DNA of 64,000 bases from Bacteroidaceae bacterium (GTDB lineage: Bacteria > Bacteroidota > Bacteroidia > Bacteroidales > Bacteroidaceae), in assembly GCA_017646665.1 (NCBI GenBank), contig JAGCMB010000057.1, forward strand, positions 35,144 through 99,143, given 5' to 3'. The translations under genes were made by a program, and so were the position numbers. A model generated the notes under the pieces. It did no database searches. It had not been told where the DNA came from and saw nothing but the letters and a program-made list of their open reading frames with translations. How positions within the stretch are numbered: position 1 is the first letter of the stretch; every line of letters starts with the position of its first letter. Shown piece by piece: positions 28,180 through 37,581 of the stretch.

Positions 28180-29133
28180 ATGCGAGTAATCGATTATATA
28201 AATTCGTCTTCAGATACTGCCTTCTCGTTTGAGGTGCTTCCGCCATTGAAAGGTGTCGGCACCGGAAAACTTTTTGGGAATATTGACCGCTTGATGGAAT
28301 TCAATCCTGGTTACATCAATATAACCACCCATCATAGCGAGCCTGTGTATCAGAGTCTTGGAGATGGTACATACAGGCTTGGCTCAATACGCCGTCGTCC
28401 GGGAACAGTTGCTGTTGCTGCGGCAATTCATCATCGTTATGGCGTTCCTGTTGTTCCTCATATCCTATGCAACGGTTATACGCTTGAGGATACTGAATAT
28501 GCGCTTATTGACCTGCAATTATCCGGTATTACAGATATTCTGGTGCTGCAGGGCGACAAGTGTAAGGGCGATGCAAATACACTCCCGGCAAAGCGTGGCA
28601 ATAAATATGCCATAGACCTGTTGCGTCAGGTAAATCGTTTCAACGAGGGCTTTTTCGTTGACGGGACACCTATAAAAGAGCCTGGAATTCCATTCTCGTA
28701 TGGTGTTGCCTGTTATCCTGAGAAGCACGAAGAGGCTCCAAATATGGATAGTGACCTTGCTGTTCTTAAACAAAAAGCCGATGAGGGTGCAGCGTATGCT
28801 GTGACTCAGATGTTTTTTGACAACAACAAGTATTTCACTTTTGTAGAACGCGCAAGACAAATAGGCATAAATATCCCTATAATCCCTGGAATAAAACCAA
28901 TACATCGCCTTTCGCAACTGAATGTGTTGCCAAAGACATTCCGTGTTGATTTGCCTGCGGAACTGGTTGCGGAACTTGTGAAATGTAAGGATGATGCCGC
29001 AGTTGCCCAGGTTGGTTGCGAATGGGGTATACAACAGTGCAAAGAATTGAAGGAGCATGGAGTGCCAAGTCTGCACTTCTATACGCTCAATGCGTTTGAC
29101 AGTGTTTATAATATAGCAAAAGCAGTGTACTGA
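28180..29133 (+). CDS. metF: 5,10-methylenetetrahydrofolate reductase
   Basis: A 317-aa FAD TIM-barrel enzyme that makes 5-methyl-THF for methionine synthesis. The start is the ATG at 28180; a GTG three codons earlier is less likely. Motifs include SFEVLPPLKG near the N-terminus (catalytic Glu), VLQGDKCKGD, AAYAVTQMFFDN and IIPGIKPI. Its TGA stop overlaps the ATG of holB by one base, so it is translationally linked to DNA-replication and signalling genes rather than to methionine genes. Confidence 0.94.
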   Translation: MRVIDYINSSSDTAFSFEVLPPLKGVGTGKLFGNIDRLMEFNPGYINITTHHSEPVYQSLGDGTYRLGSIRRRPGTVAVAAAIHHRYGVPVVPHILCNGYTLEDTEYALIDLQLSGITDILVLQGDKCKGDANTLPAKRGNKYAIDLLRQVNRFNEGFFVDGTPIKEPGIPFSYGVACYPEKHEEAPNMDSDLAVLKQKADEGAAYAVTQMFFDNNKYFTFVERARQIGINIPIIPGIKPIHRLSQLNVLPKTFRVDLPAELVAELVKCKDDAAVAQVGCEWGIQQCKELKEHGVPSLHFYTLNAFDSVYNIAKAVY

Positions 29134-30269
29134 TGGGCGTTTTCTTTAAAGATATAATAGGACAAGGGGCTATCGTTGACAGGCTGCGTCGCAGCGTCAA
29201 CGAGAACAAGCTCGCGCACGCTCTGCTCATCAGTGGCCCTCAAGGTGACGGAAAATTGCCAATCGCCATTGCGCTTGCAAATTATATCCTGTGTGGAAAC
29301 GGTGGCGGCAATGATGCATGTGGAGGTTGTCCGGCTTGTGTAAAGCTGGGAAAATATATTCATAGTGACCTTCATTTTGTTTTTCCTGTCAAGAAGAAAA
29401 AGGGCTCGGATAGTGCGCCGGTGAGTGATGATTATATTGCCGAGTGGCGCGAACTGCTTTTGAAGAATCCATATTTCAGCTATGACGATTGGTTGGCGAA
29501 ACTTGATGTCGAGAATCAGCAGCCAATGATATATGAGCGCGAGAGTAGCGAGATACTGCACAAGTTGTCAATGCAGTCGCGCGAGGGCGGATGGAAGGTC
29601 GTCATCATTTGGCTGCCCGAAAAGATGAAGGAGGCCTGTTCAAACAAACTGTTAAAGATTATAGAGGAGCCACCGCACAAGACCCTATTCCTGCTTGTTT
29701 CGGAAGAACCGGACAAGATAATTGCTACAATATTGAGCCGTACACAACGTATTGATGTTCCGCGTATTGCCAAAACAGATATTGAGAATGCGCTAGTGGC
29801 GCGTTATGGATTGGCTTTTGATGATGCAAAGGTTGTTGCACAGCAAAGTGCGGGTAACTGGGAAAAGGCCGAGGAGATGCTGTCTGTTAGCGAAGAAAAG
29901 GCTTTGTATCTCGACCTCTTTATGCAGTTGATGCGTGTGGCATACGCTCGCAATATACGCGAGATGAAGGCTTGGAGTGAACAGGTTGCCGCAATGGGAC
30001 GTGAAAGACAGAAACGCTTGCTCGACTACTGTCAGCGTATGATACGAGAGAATTTCATTATGAACTTCAAGGAAGAGGAGATGCTTTATATGTCACAGGC
30101 CGAGCGTAATTTCTCAATAAGGTTCTCTCCTTTTGTGAACGAACGCAATATATTCGGTATAATGGAAGAACTCTCCGAAACCCAAAGACACATAGAACAG
30201 AATGTTAATGCAAAAATGGTCTTCTTCGATATGTCGTTGAGGATGATTGTTTGGATAAAAAATAGATAA
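29133..30269 (+). CDS. holB: DNA polymerase III, delta-prime subunit
   Basis: A 378-aa clamp-loader subunit. The N-terminal AAA+ domain has ALLISGPQGDGKLPIA in the P-loop position, four cysteines of the zinc module (CGNGGGNDACGGCPAC), WLPEKMKEACSNKLLKIIEEPP and ATILSRTQRI (the SRC-like sensor). The C-terminal domain is helical. It starts within the metF stop (TGATG) and its TAA overlaps the ricT ATG by one base (TAATG), so the operon is read with coupled translation. Confidence 0.92.
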   Translation: MGVFFKDIIGQGAIVDRLRRSVNENKLAHALLISGPQGDGKLPIAIALANYILCGNGGGNDACGGCPACVKLGKYIHSDLHFVFPVKKKKGSDSAPVSDDYIAEWRELLLKNPYFSYDDWLAKLDVENQQPMIYERESSEILHKLSMQSREGGWKVVIIWLPEKMKEACSNKLLKIIEEPPHKTLFLLVSEEPDKIIATILSRTQRIDVPRIAKTDIENALVARYGLAFDDAKVVAQQSAGNWEKAEEMLSVSEEKALYLDLFMQLMRVAYARNIREMKAWSEQVAAMGRERQKRLLDYCQRMIRENFIMNFKEEEMLYMSQAERNFSIRFSPFVNERNIFGIMEELSETQRHIEQNVNAKMVFFDMSLRMIVWIKNR

Positions 30270-31429
30270 TGGAAAAAAGATATAAAGAGAACAATGGCTG
30301 TGCCGGCATTTGTTGCAAAGGCTGTGGCAGAATGGATGCTCCATTGAATACCTTTGACTGGCTTGCCGCCGTGCCTGGCAACGAGGAGTATACCGATATT
30401 GTAGAAGTACAGTTCAAGAATACCCGTAAGGGGTATTATCGGAACAGTAACAATATCCCTTTGCAAAAAGGTGATGTTGTGGCTGTTGAGGCTAGTCCCG
30501 GCCACGATATCGGCAAAGTGACTATGACCGGTCGTCTTGTGCTGTTGCAATTGAAGAAGACGCGCCTCACTCCCGAGAGCGAATTCAAACGCATATACCG
30601 CAAGGCTCGTCCCGTGGATATGGAAAAGTTCGAGGAGGCCAAGGCGCGTGAACACGATACAATGATACGTTCGCGTCAGATAGCGAAGGAACTTAATCTT
30701 GATATGAAAATTGGCGATGTCGAGTATCAGGGCGATGGCTTAAAGGCTATTTTCTATTATATTGCCGATAACCGTGTCGATTTCCGTCAGTTGATTAAGG
30801 TTCTTGCCGATGTTTTCAAGGTGAAAATTGAAATGAAACAGATTGGTGCCCGTCAGGAGGCCGGCCGCATCGGTGGCATAGGCCCTTGTGGCAGAGAACT
30901 TTGTTGTGCGACATTCACCACCAATTTCGTGTCGGTGTCAACGTCTGCGGCGCGTTTTCAGGATGTGTCACTCAATCCTCAAAAACTTGCAGGACAGTGT
31001 GCAAAGCTTAAATGTTGTCTTAACTATGAGGTCGATGCCTATGTTGAGGCTTCAAAGAGATTGCCACAACGCGACGTGGAGCTTGAAACAAAGGATGGTA
31101 CATACTACTTCTTCAAGTGTGACATCATGCGTGGCGAGGTGACCTACTCTACCGACAAGCATATTCCGGCAAATCTTGTGACAATAACCGGCCGCAGGGC
31201 ATTTGCCGTCATTGAGATGAACAAGCGCGGAGAGCGCCCCGACAGTTTGAACAATGAAAATTCTCAAGAGCCCAAGCGTCCTGTTGACTTGCTTGAACAG
31301 GAGAATATCAACCGTTTCGATTCCGTTCAGCGAAGCAACAAGAAACGTCGTAAGGGTGGTGGACATCGTAACGAGCAGAAAAGAGGAAATGCTAAAAAAG
31401 ATAAGAAGGGTGGGGCTGCTGAGGCTTAA
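30269..31429 (+). CDS. ricT: RicT/YaaT-like PSP1-domain protein
   Basis: A 386-aa protein with the PSP1 C-terminal domain (PF04468, about 135-225) and cysteine motifs GPCGRELCCATF and CAKLKCCLNYE, as in B. subtilis YaaT (RicT), a subunit of the iron-sulfur Ric complex that acts in RNA maturation. The Cys-rich N-terminus (CAGICCKGCG) is notable and could hold a further metal site. The last 50 residues are very basic (NKKRRKGGGHRNEQKRG), suggesting RNA contact. In Bacteroidetes this gene regularly lies between holB and gldH, as here. Confidence 0.88.
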   Translation: MEKRYKENNGCAGICCKGCGRMDAPLNTFDWLAAVPGNEEYTDIVEVQFKNTRKGYYRNSNNIPLQKGDVVAVEASPGHDIGKVTMTGRLVLLQLKKTRLTPESEFKRIYRKARPVDMEKFEEAKAREHDTMIRSRQIAKELNLDMKIGDVEYQGDGLKAIFYYIADNRVDFRQLIKVLADVFKVKIEMKQIGARQEAGRIGGIGPCGRELCCATFTTNFVSVSTSAARFQDVSLNPQKLAGQCAKLKCCLNYEVDAYVEASKRLPQRDVELETKDGTYYFFKCDIMRGEVTYSTDKHIPANLVTITGRRAFAVIEMNKRGERPDSLNNENSQEPKRPVDLLEQENINRFDSVQRSNKKRRKGGGHRNEQKRGNAKKDKKGGAAEA

Positions 31430-31883
31430 AGCTCTGTTGTTGTCTGTTGTGTTGCTTGCGTCGTGCGACGGAACAGTTTTCCATCGTTTTGAACAGGTGG
31501 ATAGCGTGGGATGGGCATCTGACGACACCCTGTCGTTTGTTTATGATGGCTCTTCTATACTCTCCTACGGCTCGGAAATGGAATATGTGCTCCAAGTGAG
31601 ATATGGTGCCGGTTACAGGTATAAGAATCTGCTTATGCGCGTTGAATCGTGGAAGGATACGGTGTTGATTTCTGTTGATACTCTCTGTTGTAAAATCTAT
31701 GATGATGATGGTCGCAGACTGGGCAGTACAGCCGGGACTATATATCAGAATGAGAGCGATGCGTCGTCAATCATTGCTTCTTACACCGACACATTGACGT
31801 TTAAGGTTTCACACATTATGCACGATAATGTGTTGCCTGATATTTTTGATGTTGGTGTCAAGATGGCGGCTACAAAAAGGTAG
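31389..31883 (+). CDS. gldH: Gliding-motility-type lipoprotein GldH
   Basis: A 164-aa lipoprotein. The chosen start is the ATG at 31389, inside the 3' end of ricT (41-nt overlap in another frame); it gives a basic N-region, a hydrophobic core and the lipobox LLASC (Cys26). The frame is open upstream, but an earlier start would spoil the signal peptide. The rest is a beta-rich domain of the GldH family. GldH is needed for gliding in Flavobacterium, yet the gene is also present in non-gliding Bacteroidales where its role is unclear. It ends 8 nt before the convergent rodA end. Confidence 0.88.
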   Translation: MLKKIRRVGLLRLKALLLSVVLLASCDGTVFHRFEQVDSVGWASDDTLSFVYDGSSILSYGSEMEYVLQVRYGAGYRYKNLLMRVESWKDTVLISVDTLCCKIYDDDGRRLGSTAGTIYQNESDASSIIASYTDTLTFKVSHIMHDNVLPDIFDVGVKMAATKR

Positions 31884-31891
31884 AGTACCGT

Positions 31892-33352
31892 TTATTTGTC
31901 CCTGTCGGCATCTATTCGCAAGAAGATGAATAGCAGAATGGTGAATCCAAGAAAGGATGAACCTCCATAGCTGAAGAATGGCAATGGAATTCCTATCACA
32001 GGAACAAGCCCTAGCACCATTCCTATGTTTATAGTAAAATGCAGGAAAAATATTGATGCAATGGCATAGCCGTATGCCCGTCCGAACCGGTCGTTCTGGC
32101 GCTCGGCAAGGTGTATTATTCTTAGTATGAACGTTATGAACATTGCCAGTACAAAAACCGACCCGGCAAATCCTTGTTCTTCGCCTATCGTACAGAAAAT
32201 GAAATCGGTATCTTGCTCCGGGACATATTTCAATTTTGTCTGTGTACCGTTCAGGAATCCTTTACCGAAGACTCCACCCGAACCAATGGCTATTTTGGAC
32301 TGGTGTACATTGTATCCGGCTCCGGTCAGTTCTTCCTTTAATCCCAACAATACCTCGACTCTGACCTTTTGGTGCGGTTGCAAAATGTTGTGCATGACAT
32401 AGTTGCAGGAATAGTTGAAAGCTATTGCTCCAATTATGTACAGCGCAACCCATAGGTTCTTTTTCTCTTTGCGTAGCCTTGCCTGTATTGCCAGATATAC
32501 CACATTGAAAGCCAAAAGCAGATATTGGGTAATCATTATGTTGAATTCAACAAGGTATATCGCAATCCAGAACGAACATAATGTGACAATGGCGTTTGTC
32601 GTAAGCAGTACTATGAACGTCCTGTTGTTCTTGCACCAGAACTTTACAACAGCAATGGATATTATCTGTATTATTACGGTGGGTGCGTATTGCCCGATGC
32701 TTATAGGCAATTTGGACATTATCTCATTGTCATATTTTACTCCCACAACAAAGTATATTATGGCGCTTACGGCTGTCAACAGGAATATTCCGGTCATTCC
32801 TTCGCGATATAATACAAGGAATAATGCCAAGTAGACCAAGGCACTGCCTGTTTCTTTTTGTGCCATAATTATAATCATTGGCAAGAGTATTATGCCAACT
32901 GCCTTGAAGAAGTCGTTGTTCTTGCTTATCTTGAACTCCCTGCGACCGATGAATGTGGCAAGCATCAGTGCTGTGGCGAATTTCATAAATTCGGCAGGCT
33001 GTATGCTGAATGGGCCGGCTGATATCCAGGAACGTGAGCCTTTGATGTCTGTTGCTATGAATATTGTCAGAATTCCAAGTAACATCGTGCCGGCATATAG
33101 GATGACGGATAAGTTGCGATATGTGTGCTTGGGAACACACAGCATGATGGAGCCACATAAAAGAGATATGCCCATCCACATTGCCTGTTTTCCGCTTCGT
33201 TCGTCCTGGTTGAAGAACTCCGCGAAACTTGTGTCGATATAGCTGTGTGTCGACCCACATATAGCAAGCCATCCCATTGTGGCAAGCAGTGCAAACAGTA
33301 TCACTGTGCACCAGTCGAGTCGTTTGAAAATATTATCGCTCTTCCTTTCCAT
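31892..33352 (-). CDS. rodA: Rod-shape-determining peptidoglycan polymerase RodA
   Basis: A 486-aa SEDS-family glycosyltransferase with about 10 or more membrane helices that polymerises peptidoglycan during elongation together with PBP2. The start is the ATG at 33352, overlapping the end of mrdA by 20 nt; the longer frame to 33394 overlaps more. Diagnostic parts are SWISAGPFSIQPAEFMKFA, ETGSALVYLALF, GSGGVFGKGFLNGTQ and PFFSYGGSSFLG. Last gene of the purH-mre operon. Confidence 0.94.
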   Translation of the reverse strand: MERKSDNIFKRLDWCTVILFALLATMGWLAICGSTHSYIDTSFAEFFNQDERSGKQAMWMGISLLCGSIMLCVPKHTYRNLSVILYAGTMLLGILTIFIATDIKGSRSWISAGPFSIQPAEFMKFATALMLATFIGRREFKISKNNDFFKAVGIILLPMIIIMAQKETGSALVYLALFLVLYREGMTGIFLLTAVSAIIYFVVGVKYDNEIMSKLPISIGQYAPTVIIQIISIAVVKFWCKNNRTFIVLLTTNAIVTLCSFWIAIYLVEFNIMITQYLLLAFNVVYLAIQARLRKEKKNLWVALYIIGAIAFNYSCNYVMHNILQPHQKVRVEVLLGLKEELTGAGYNVHQSKIAIGSGGVFGKGFLNGTQTKLKYVPEQDTDFIFCTIGEEQGFAGSVFVLAMFITFILRIIHLAERQNDRFGRAYGYAIASIFFLHFTINIGMVLGLVPVIGIPLPFFSYGGSSFLGFTILLFIFLRIDADRDK

Positions 33353-35177
33353 AGTAAATCCTCTTTTTACTGATGGTTTCAGCCTTTTGCTCACTCTCTT
33401 CGGTAAGGTTGCCGGTCAAGTACTTTTCTATCATTAGTGCACCTATTGGAACACCGTATTCTGCTCCGAATCCACCGTTTTCCACATATACCGAAACAGC
33501 AATCTTTGGTGAATTCATAGGAGCAAAGCCCAGGAACACCGAGTGGTCGTTACCCTTGTTCTCGGCCGTACCGGTCTTTCCGCACACGTCGAGTCCGGGG
33601 ATGTTTGCTGCTCGGCAGGTACCGGCAACAACGGCGTGACGCATACCCTTTATTACCTCCTCGTATGAAGCTGCACTCACCATTGTGCTTTTTGGGGTAA
33701 AATACATGCTTGCTATGGTGTCGTTCTCTATCTCTTTTACCATGTGGGGGACAATGTATTCTCCCCTGTTTGCAATGATTGCTCCAAGGTTTGCAATTTG
33801 TAATGGAGTGAGTGTTACCTCGCCTTGTCCTATGGATATGCTTATGACTGTTACTGCACGCCAATAGTTCCCGTAGTGGCGTGTGTAATATTCTGCATTC
33901 GGAATCATACCACGCACCTCGCCCGGAAGGTCTACTCCAAGAGTGTATCCGAATCCCATAGATACCATATAGTCGCGCCATTTGTTCATAGCAGCTTTGG
34001 TACCTCCATATTTACTCATACCGAACATTCGGTGTAATCCCCAGCAGAAATAGGCGTTGCAGGATGTTGCAATCGCGTCTTTGAGTGCTGTCGGCGATGA
34101 GTGGGCGTGACATCCCAGTCTGAATTTATTGAAGACAAAGCCCATATTGCAGGGGAATGCTGTCTGTGGTGTCACGACTCCCTCTTCAAGGAACATCGCA
34201 GCCTGCGAGGTCTTGAATGTTGAACCGGGAGGGTATGTACCCATTATGGCGCGGTTCAGCAAAGGCTTGCTCTTGTCGCTTGTCAGCATCTTGTGGTTCT
34301 TGCCTCTGTTGCGTCCGGTCAGCAGTGACGGGTCGTATGAGGGGGATGATACCATGCAGAGTATCTCACCTGTTTTGGGTTCTATGGCTACGATACTTCC
34401 TATCTTGTTCTGCATAAGACGCTCTCCAAGCATCTGCAGCTCAATGTCAAGGCTTAGTGTAAGGTTTTTTCCTCTCACAGCCGGAGTGTCGAGCGCGCCA
34501 TCGTTGTACTTGCCTTGTATTCGGCCGCGGGCATCGCGTAGCAAGACTTCTGTGCCTTTCTCTCCGCGTAAATGTTTTTCGTACGAAGCCTCAAGTCCTT
34601 GTGTTCCGATGTAATCACCCTGCTGGTAGTATGCGTCTTTTTTAATGTGCCTTTGTGATACTTCTCCAATATCTCCAAAGAGTACACCTGCAACATTGTG
34701 GCTGTACTGTCTTATGTATCGCTTGCGTATGTAGAAGCCTTTGAATAGAAAATTCTTCTCTTGAAAAACAGCAAATTCCTCCATTGGAATCTGTGTCATA
34801 AATACCTGTTCTGTGTATTGTGAATATCCTGGATTGAGCTTCTTGTCTTTAACGCGAAGCATTCGTTTGTCGAAGTCCTCAATGGTTATTCCCAACGTGT
34901 TGCACAGCTCCAATGTGTCAAGACCCTTTATTTCACGAGGAACGAATGTTATATCATAGGCAGGCTTGTTGTAAACCAGCAGTTCTCCGTTGCGGTCATA
35001 CATCTGTCCTCTTGATGGATAGAGAGTCTTTTTGTAGAAAGCATTGCTGTCTGCCTTGCTTTTATAGTCCTCGTTGTCTATCTGTAGGGAGAATAGTTGT
35101 ACTATGTATGTGATGAATATCAGCAGGACAACACCTGACAATATGTATCTCCGGCTTTCGTAGCTGTTGTCTTTCAT
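33333..35177 (-). CDS. mrdA: Penicillin-binding protein 2 (elongasome transpeptidase)
   Basis: A 614-aa class B PBP. One N-terminal TM helix (about 10-30), the PBP dimer domain (about 50-230) and the transpeptidase domain with the three active-site motifs: STFK in GTYPPGSTFKTSQ, SCN in ATSCNAYFCWG, and KTG in VCGKTGTAEN. It crosslinks new peptidoglycan in the elongasome with RodA, MreB, MreC and MreD. It follows mreD by 4 nt and overlaps rodA. Confidence 0.95.
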   Translation of the reverse strand: MKDNSYESRRYILSGVVLLIFITYIVQLFSLQIDNEDYKSKADSNAFYKKTLYPSRGQMYDRNGELLVYNKPAYDITFVPREIKGLDTLELCNTLGITIEDFDKRMLRVKDKKLNPGYSQYTEQVFMTQIPMEEFAVFQEKNFLFKGFYIRKRYIRQYSHNVAGVLFGDIGEVSQRHIKKDAYYQQGDYIGTQGLEASYEKHLRGEKGTEVLLRDARGRIQGKYNDGALDTPAVRGKNLTLSLDIELQMLGERLMQNKIGSIVAIEPKTGEILCMVSSPSYDPSLLTGRNRGKNHKMLTSDKSKPLLNRAIMGTYPPGSTFKTSQAAMFLEEGVVTPQTAFPCNMGFVFNKFRLGCHAHSSPTALKDAIATSCNAYFCWGLHRMFGMSKYGGTKAAMNKWRDYMVSMGFGYTLGVDLPGEVRGMIPNAEYYTRHYGNYWRAVTVISISIGQGEVTLTPLQIANLGAIIANRGEYIVPHMVKEIENDTIASMYFTPKSTMVSAASYEEVIKGMRHAVVAGTCRAANIPGLDVCGKTGTAENKGNDHSVFLGFAPMNSPKIAVSVYVENGGFGAEYGVPIGALMIEKYLTGNLTEESEQKAETISKKRIYYGKEER

Positions 35178-35181
35178 ATTG

Positions 35182-35685
35182 TCACTTGTTTGGCGAGAAG
35201 AATTCTGCTACAATAACGAACAGCATTGTGAGCGCGATGCTGCTGGAGGTGCTTATCAGCAGTGTCGTGAAGTGTCTTATCGCGAATAGTTCAAGAGGGA
35301 ACAGCACTGCATAGAATATTGCAATGCAGATGATGGCATAAACGATGTAACCGCCCCATTTCAGGCTTTTCACTCCCGGAATAAAGTCGTCGGGGAGTCC
35401 TTTGTGTGTAAATGCTGCCAATATGTATTTACGCGAGAAAGCCATCGATGTTGCTGCTGCGGAATGAATACCCGGAGTGTTGCAGAATATATCGGTTATG
35501 ATACCGAACAGGAAACCCCAGATGATTGTCTCATTCTGGGTGGTGTGGCGTGGCAATTTTAACAGGAATATGGTAAATATGCAAGCGGTGGCATAGCCAA
35601 ACAGGTGTATTTGGCTGAATATAATCACTTGTGCCAGTGTCAGTAGCACAAAATTTCTTGTTCGTGTGATTGTCTTGCTTGTCAT
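35182..35685 (-). CDS. mreD: Rod-shape-determining protein MreD
   Basis: A 167-aa integral membrane protein with about five helices, in the expected position between mreC and mrdA. MreD is poorly conserved; the call rests on size, topology, gene order and the segment WGFLFGIITDIFCNTPGIH, whose G-x-x-x-D pattern is typical. It links MreC to PBP2/RodA in the elongasome. Confidence 0.88.
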   Translation of the reverse strand: MTSKTITRTRNFVLLTLAQVIIFSQIHLFGYATACIFTIFLLKLPRHTTQNETIIWGFLFGIITDIFCNTPGIHSAAATSMAFSRKYILAAFTHKGLPDDFIPGVKSLKWGGYIVYAIICIAIFYAVLFPLELFAIRHFTTLLISTSSSIALTMLFVIVAEFFSPNK

Positions 35686-35692
35686 AATTGGC

Positions 35693-36532
35693 TCAATTGA
35701 AGATTTCTTCCAATTCTTCCTGTTCCTCTCTGTTGCTGTTGCCTACAACAAACACATTGTCTATGTCAGAGAAATCTACAAACAATTCCACTCTGGCACG
35801 GTACGACTGTCCGTCAGCAGAATCTTCAAGCCTGTCTATCCGTCCCAAAGGAATACCTGCCGGGAATATTGATGAGAAACCGCTTGTGACAACTGTATCT
35901 CCGTTTTCAAACAGTTCATACCTTGGCAGGTCTATGAGGTAGGAGTAGCGCGTTTCCATACCGTCCCATTTAAGTGTGCACAATCCCTTGTCTTTTACCT
36001 TGCAGCTGATTATGCTCTTGCTGTTAAGCAATGGCATCACAACCGTATAGTTGCTTGACGAGGTGTATGTGACTCCTATTACTCCTTGATCGTTGAACAC
36101 TCCCATTTGGCTGTTTACGCCCTGTGATGTGCCTTTGTCAATGGTGATGTAGTTGTTCACCTTGTTTATGGAGTTGTTGACCACTTTTGCTGTGTTGTAG
36201 TAGAAGCCTTCGTTATGTTGCGAGGTGAATTGCATGTTTGCTATTGATGCGCTGTCCTCATATTCTCTTAAACGGGCTTTGAGAATTTCAATGTCGTTTA
36301 TCAACTTCTTGTTGTGGTCAACGAGGATTTCATTTTCGCTTTTCAGTCCAAAATAACTGTCCACATTGGTTATTGCAGAGTAGATGTTTCCCGCAATGCT
36401 GTTAGCCGATGTGAATATTGTTGCTCTTTGGTAGTTGTTGAAAAAGACAACAAGCACAAAACTGATTCCCTCCAATAGCAGGAATAGGAACCAGTGATTG
36501 TGCTTGATTAGAATATCCAGTATTGACCGCAC
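35693..36532 (-). CDS. mreC: Rod-shape-determining protein MreC
   Basis: A 279-aa bitopic protein with an N-terminal TM helix (about 12-30), a coiled-coil region (about 68-100) and the beta-barrel MreC domain (about 120-265), with INNYITIDKGTSQGV, GVIGVTYTSSS and DTVVTSGFSSIFPAGIPLG typical of the family. It scaffolds the elongasome in the periplasm. It lies 10 nt after mreB and 7 nt before mreD. Confidence 0.94.
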   Translation of the reverse strand: MRSILDILIKHNHWFLFLLLEGISFVLVVFFNNYQRATIFTSANSIAGNIYSAITNVDSYFGLKSENEILVDHNKKLINDIEILKARLREYEDSASIANMQFTSQHNEGFYYNTAKVVNNSINKVNNYITIDKGTSQGVNSQMGVFNDQGVIGVTYTSSSNYTVVMPLLNSKSIISCKVKDKGLCTLKWDGMETRYSYLIDLPRYELFENGDTVVTSGFSSIFPAGIPLGRIDRLEDSADGQSYRARVELFVDFSDIDNVFVVGNSNREEQEELEEIFN

Positions 36533-36542
36533 GGTATCTGCT

Positions 36543-37559
36543 TTATCTCATCAGGAATGGATATGTAAGGTCGTTGAGCGCGAGCGATGTTCCCTTGGCA
36601 ACGCAGTAGAGTGGGTTCTCTGCGATGTGGAAAGGAATATTTATCTTGTTTGACAAGCGCTTGTCGAGACCTCGGAGCAACGCACCTCCACCTGCAAGGT
36701 AGATACCGTTGTGTACAATGTCGGCATACAATTCGGGTGGTGTCTGCTCAAGAGCACTGATAATGGCATTCTCAATCTTGATGATTGATTTGTCAATACA
36801 GTGTGCAATCTCCTGATAGCATACTGGAACCTCAATTGGCATCGCTGTAATGCGGTTCGGACCGTGTACAACATAGTCCTGTGGGGCCTCGTCACCAAGG
36901 TCTGTAAGGGCAGAACCTACGTGAATCTTGATACGCTCAGCCATACGCTCGCTGACGCGTACATTGTGCTGACGGCTCATGTAATCCTGAATGTCGGCTG
37001 TGAAATCGTCGCCGGCAGTGCGTAATGAGCCATTTGATACGATACCGCCAAGTGATATTACTGCGATTTCAGTTGAACCACCACCTATGTCAACCACCAT
37101 GTTACCCTCGGGTGCTGTCACGTCAAGACCGATACCGAGAGCCGATGCCATTGGCTCGTAGATGAGATATACGTCGCGTGCGCCGGCGTGCTCTGCAGAG
37201 TCGCGTACGGCACGTAGCTCGACTTCAGTTGAACCATAAGGCACGCCAATGACCATTCGTAGCGAAGGTGTGAACAGCTTGCTACCCATGTTTACCTTCT
37301 CTATGAAGCCACGCATCATCATTTCGCAGGCATAGAAGTCTGCGATGACACCATCCCTCAATGGTCGTATGGTCTGTATATTGGGGTTGGTCTTCTCGTG
37401 CATCTGCTTTGCCTTCTTACCAACGGCAATCATCTTTTTTGTTCCGTCGATGGCTACAACAGATGGCTCGTCGACTACAATCTTGCCATCGTATGAAACG
37501 ATGGTATTGGCTGTACCCAAGTCAATGGCAACATCTTTTGTAAATGAAAATAGACCCAT
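36543..37559 (-). CDS. mreB: Rod-shape-determining actin homologue MreB
   Basis: A 338-aa actin-family ATPase forming membrane-bound filaments that guide cell-wall synthesis. The phosphate-1 motif IDLGTANT, phosphate-2 MVVDIGGGSTEIAVISL and the adenosine motif YLAGGGALLRGLD are intact, and length is full. It follows purH by 22 nt and leads mreC-mreD-mrdA-rodA. Confidence 0.97.
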   Translation of the reverse strand: MGLFSFTKDVAIDLGTANTIVSYDGKIVVDEPSVVAIDGTKKMIAVGKKAKQMHEKTNPNIQTIRPLRDGVIADFYACEMMMRGFIEKVNMGSKLFTPSLRMVIGVPYGSTEVELRAVRDSAEHAGARDVYLIYEPMASALGIGLDVTAPEGNMVVDIGGGSTEIAVISLGGIVSNGSLRTAGDDFTADIQDYMSRQHNVRVSERMAERIKIHVGSALTDLGDEAPQDYVVHGPNRITAMPIEVPVCYQEIAHCIDKSIIKIENAIISALEQTPPELYADIVHNGIYLAGGGALLRGLDKRLSNKINIPFHIAENPLYCVAKGTSLALNDLTYPFLMR

Positions 37560-37581
37560 TTTCTTGTTCTGTTTTTTAAAA

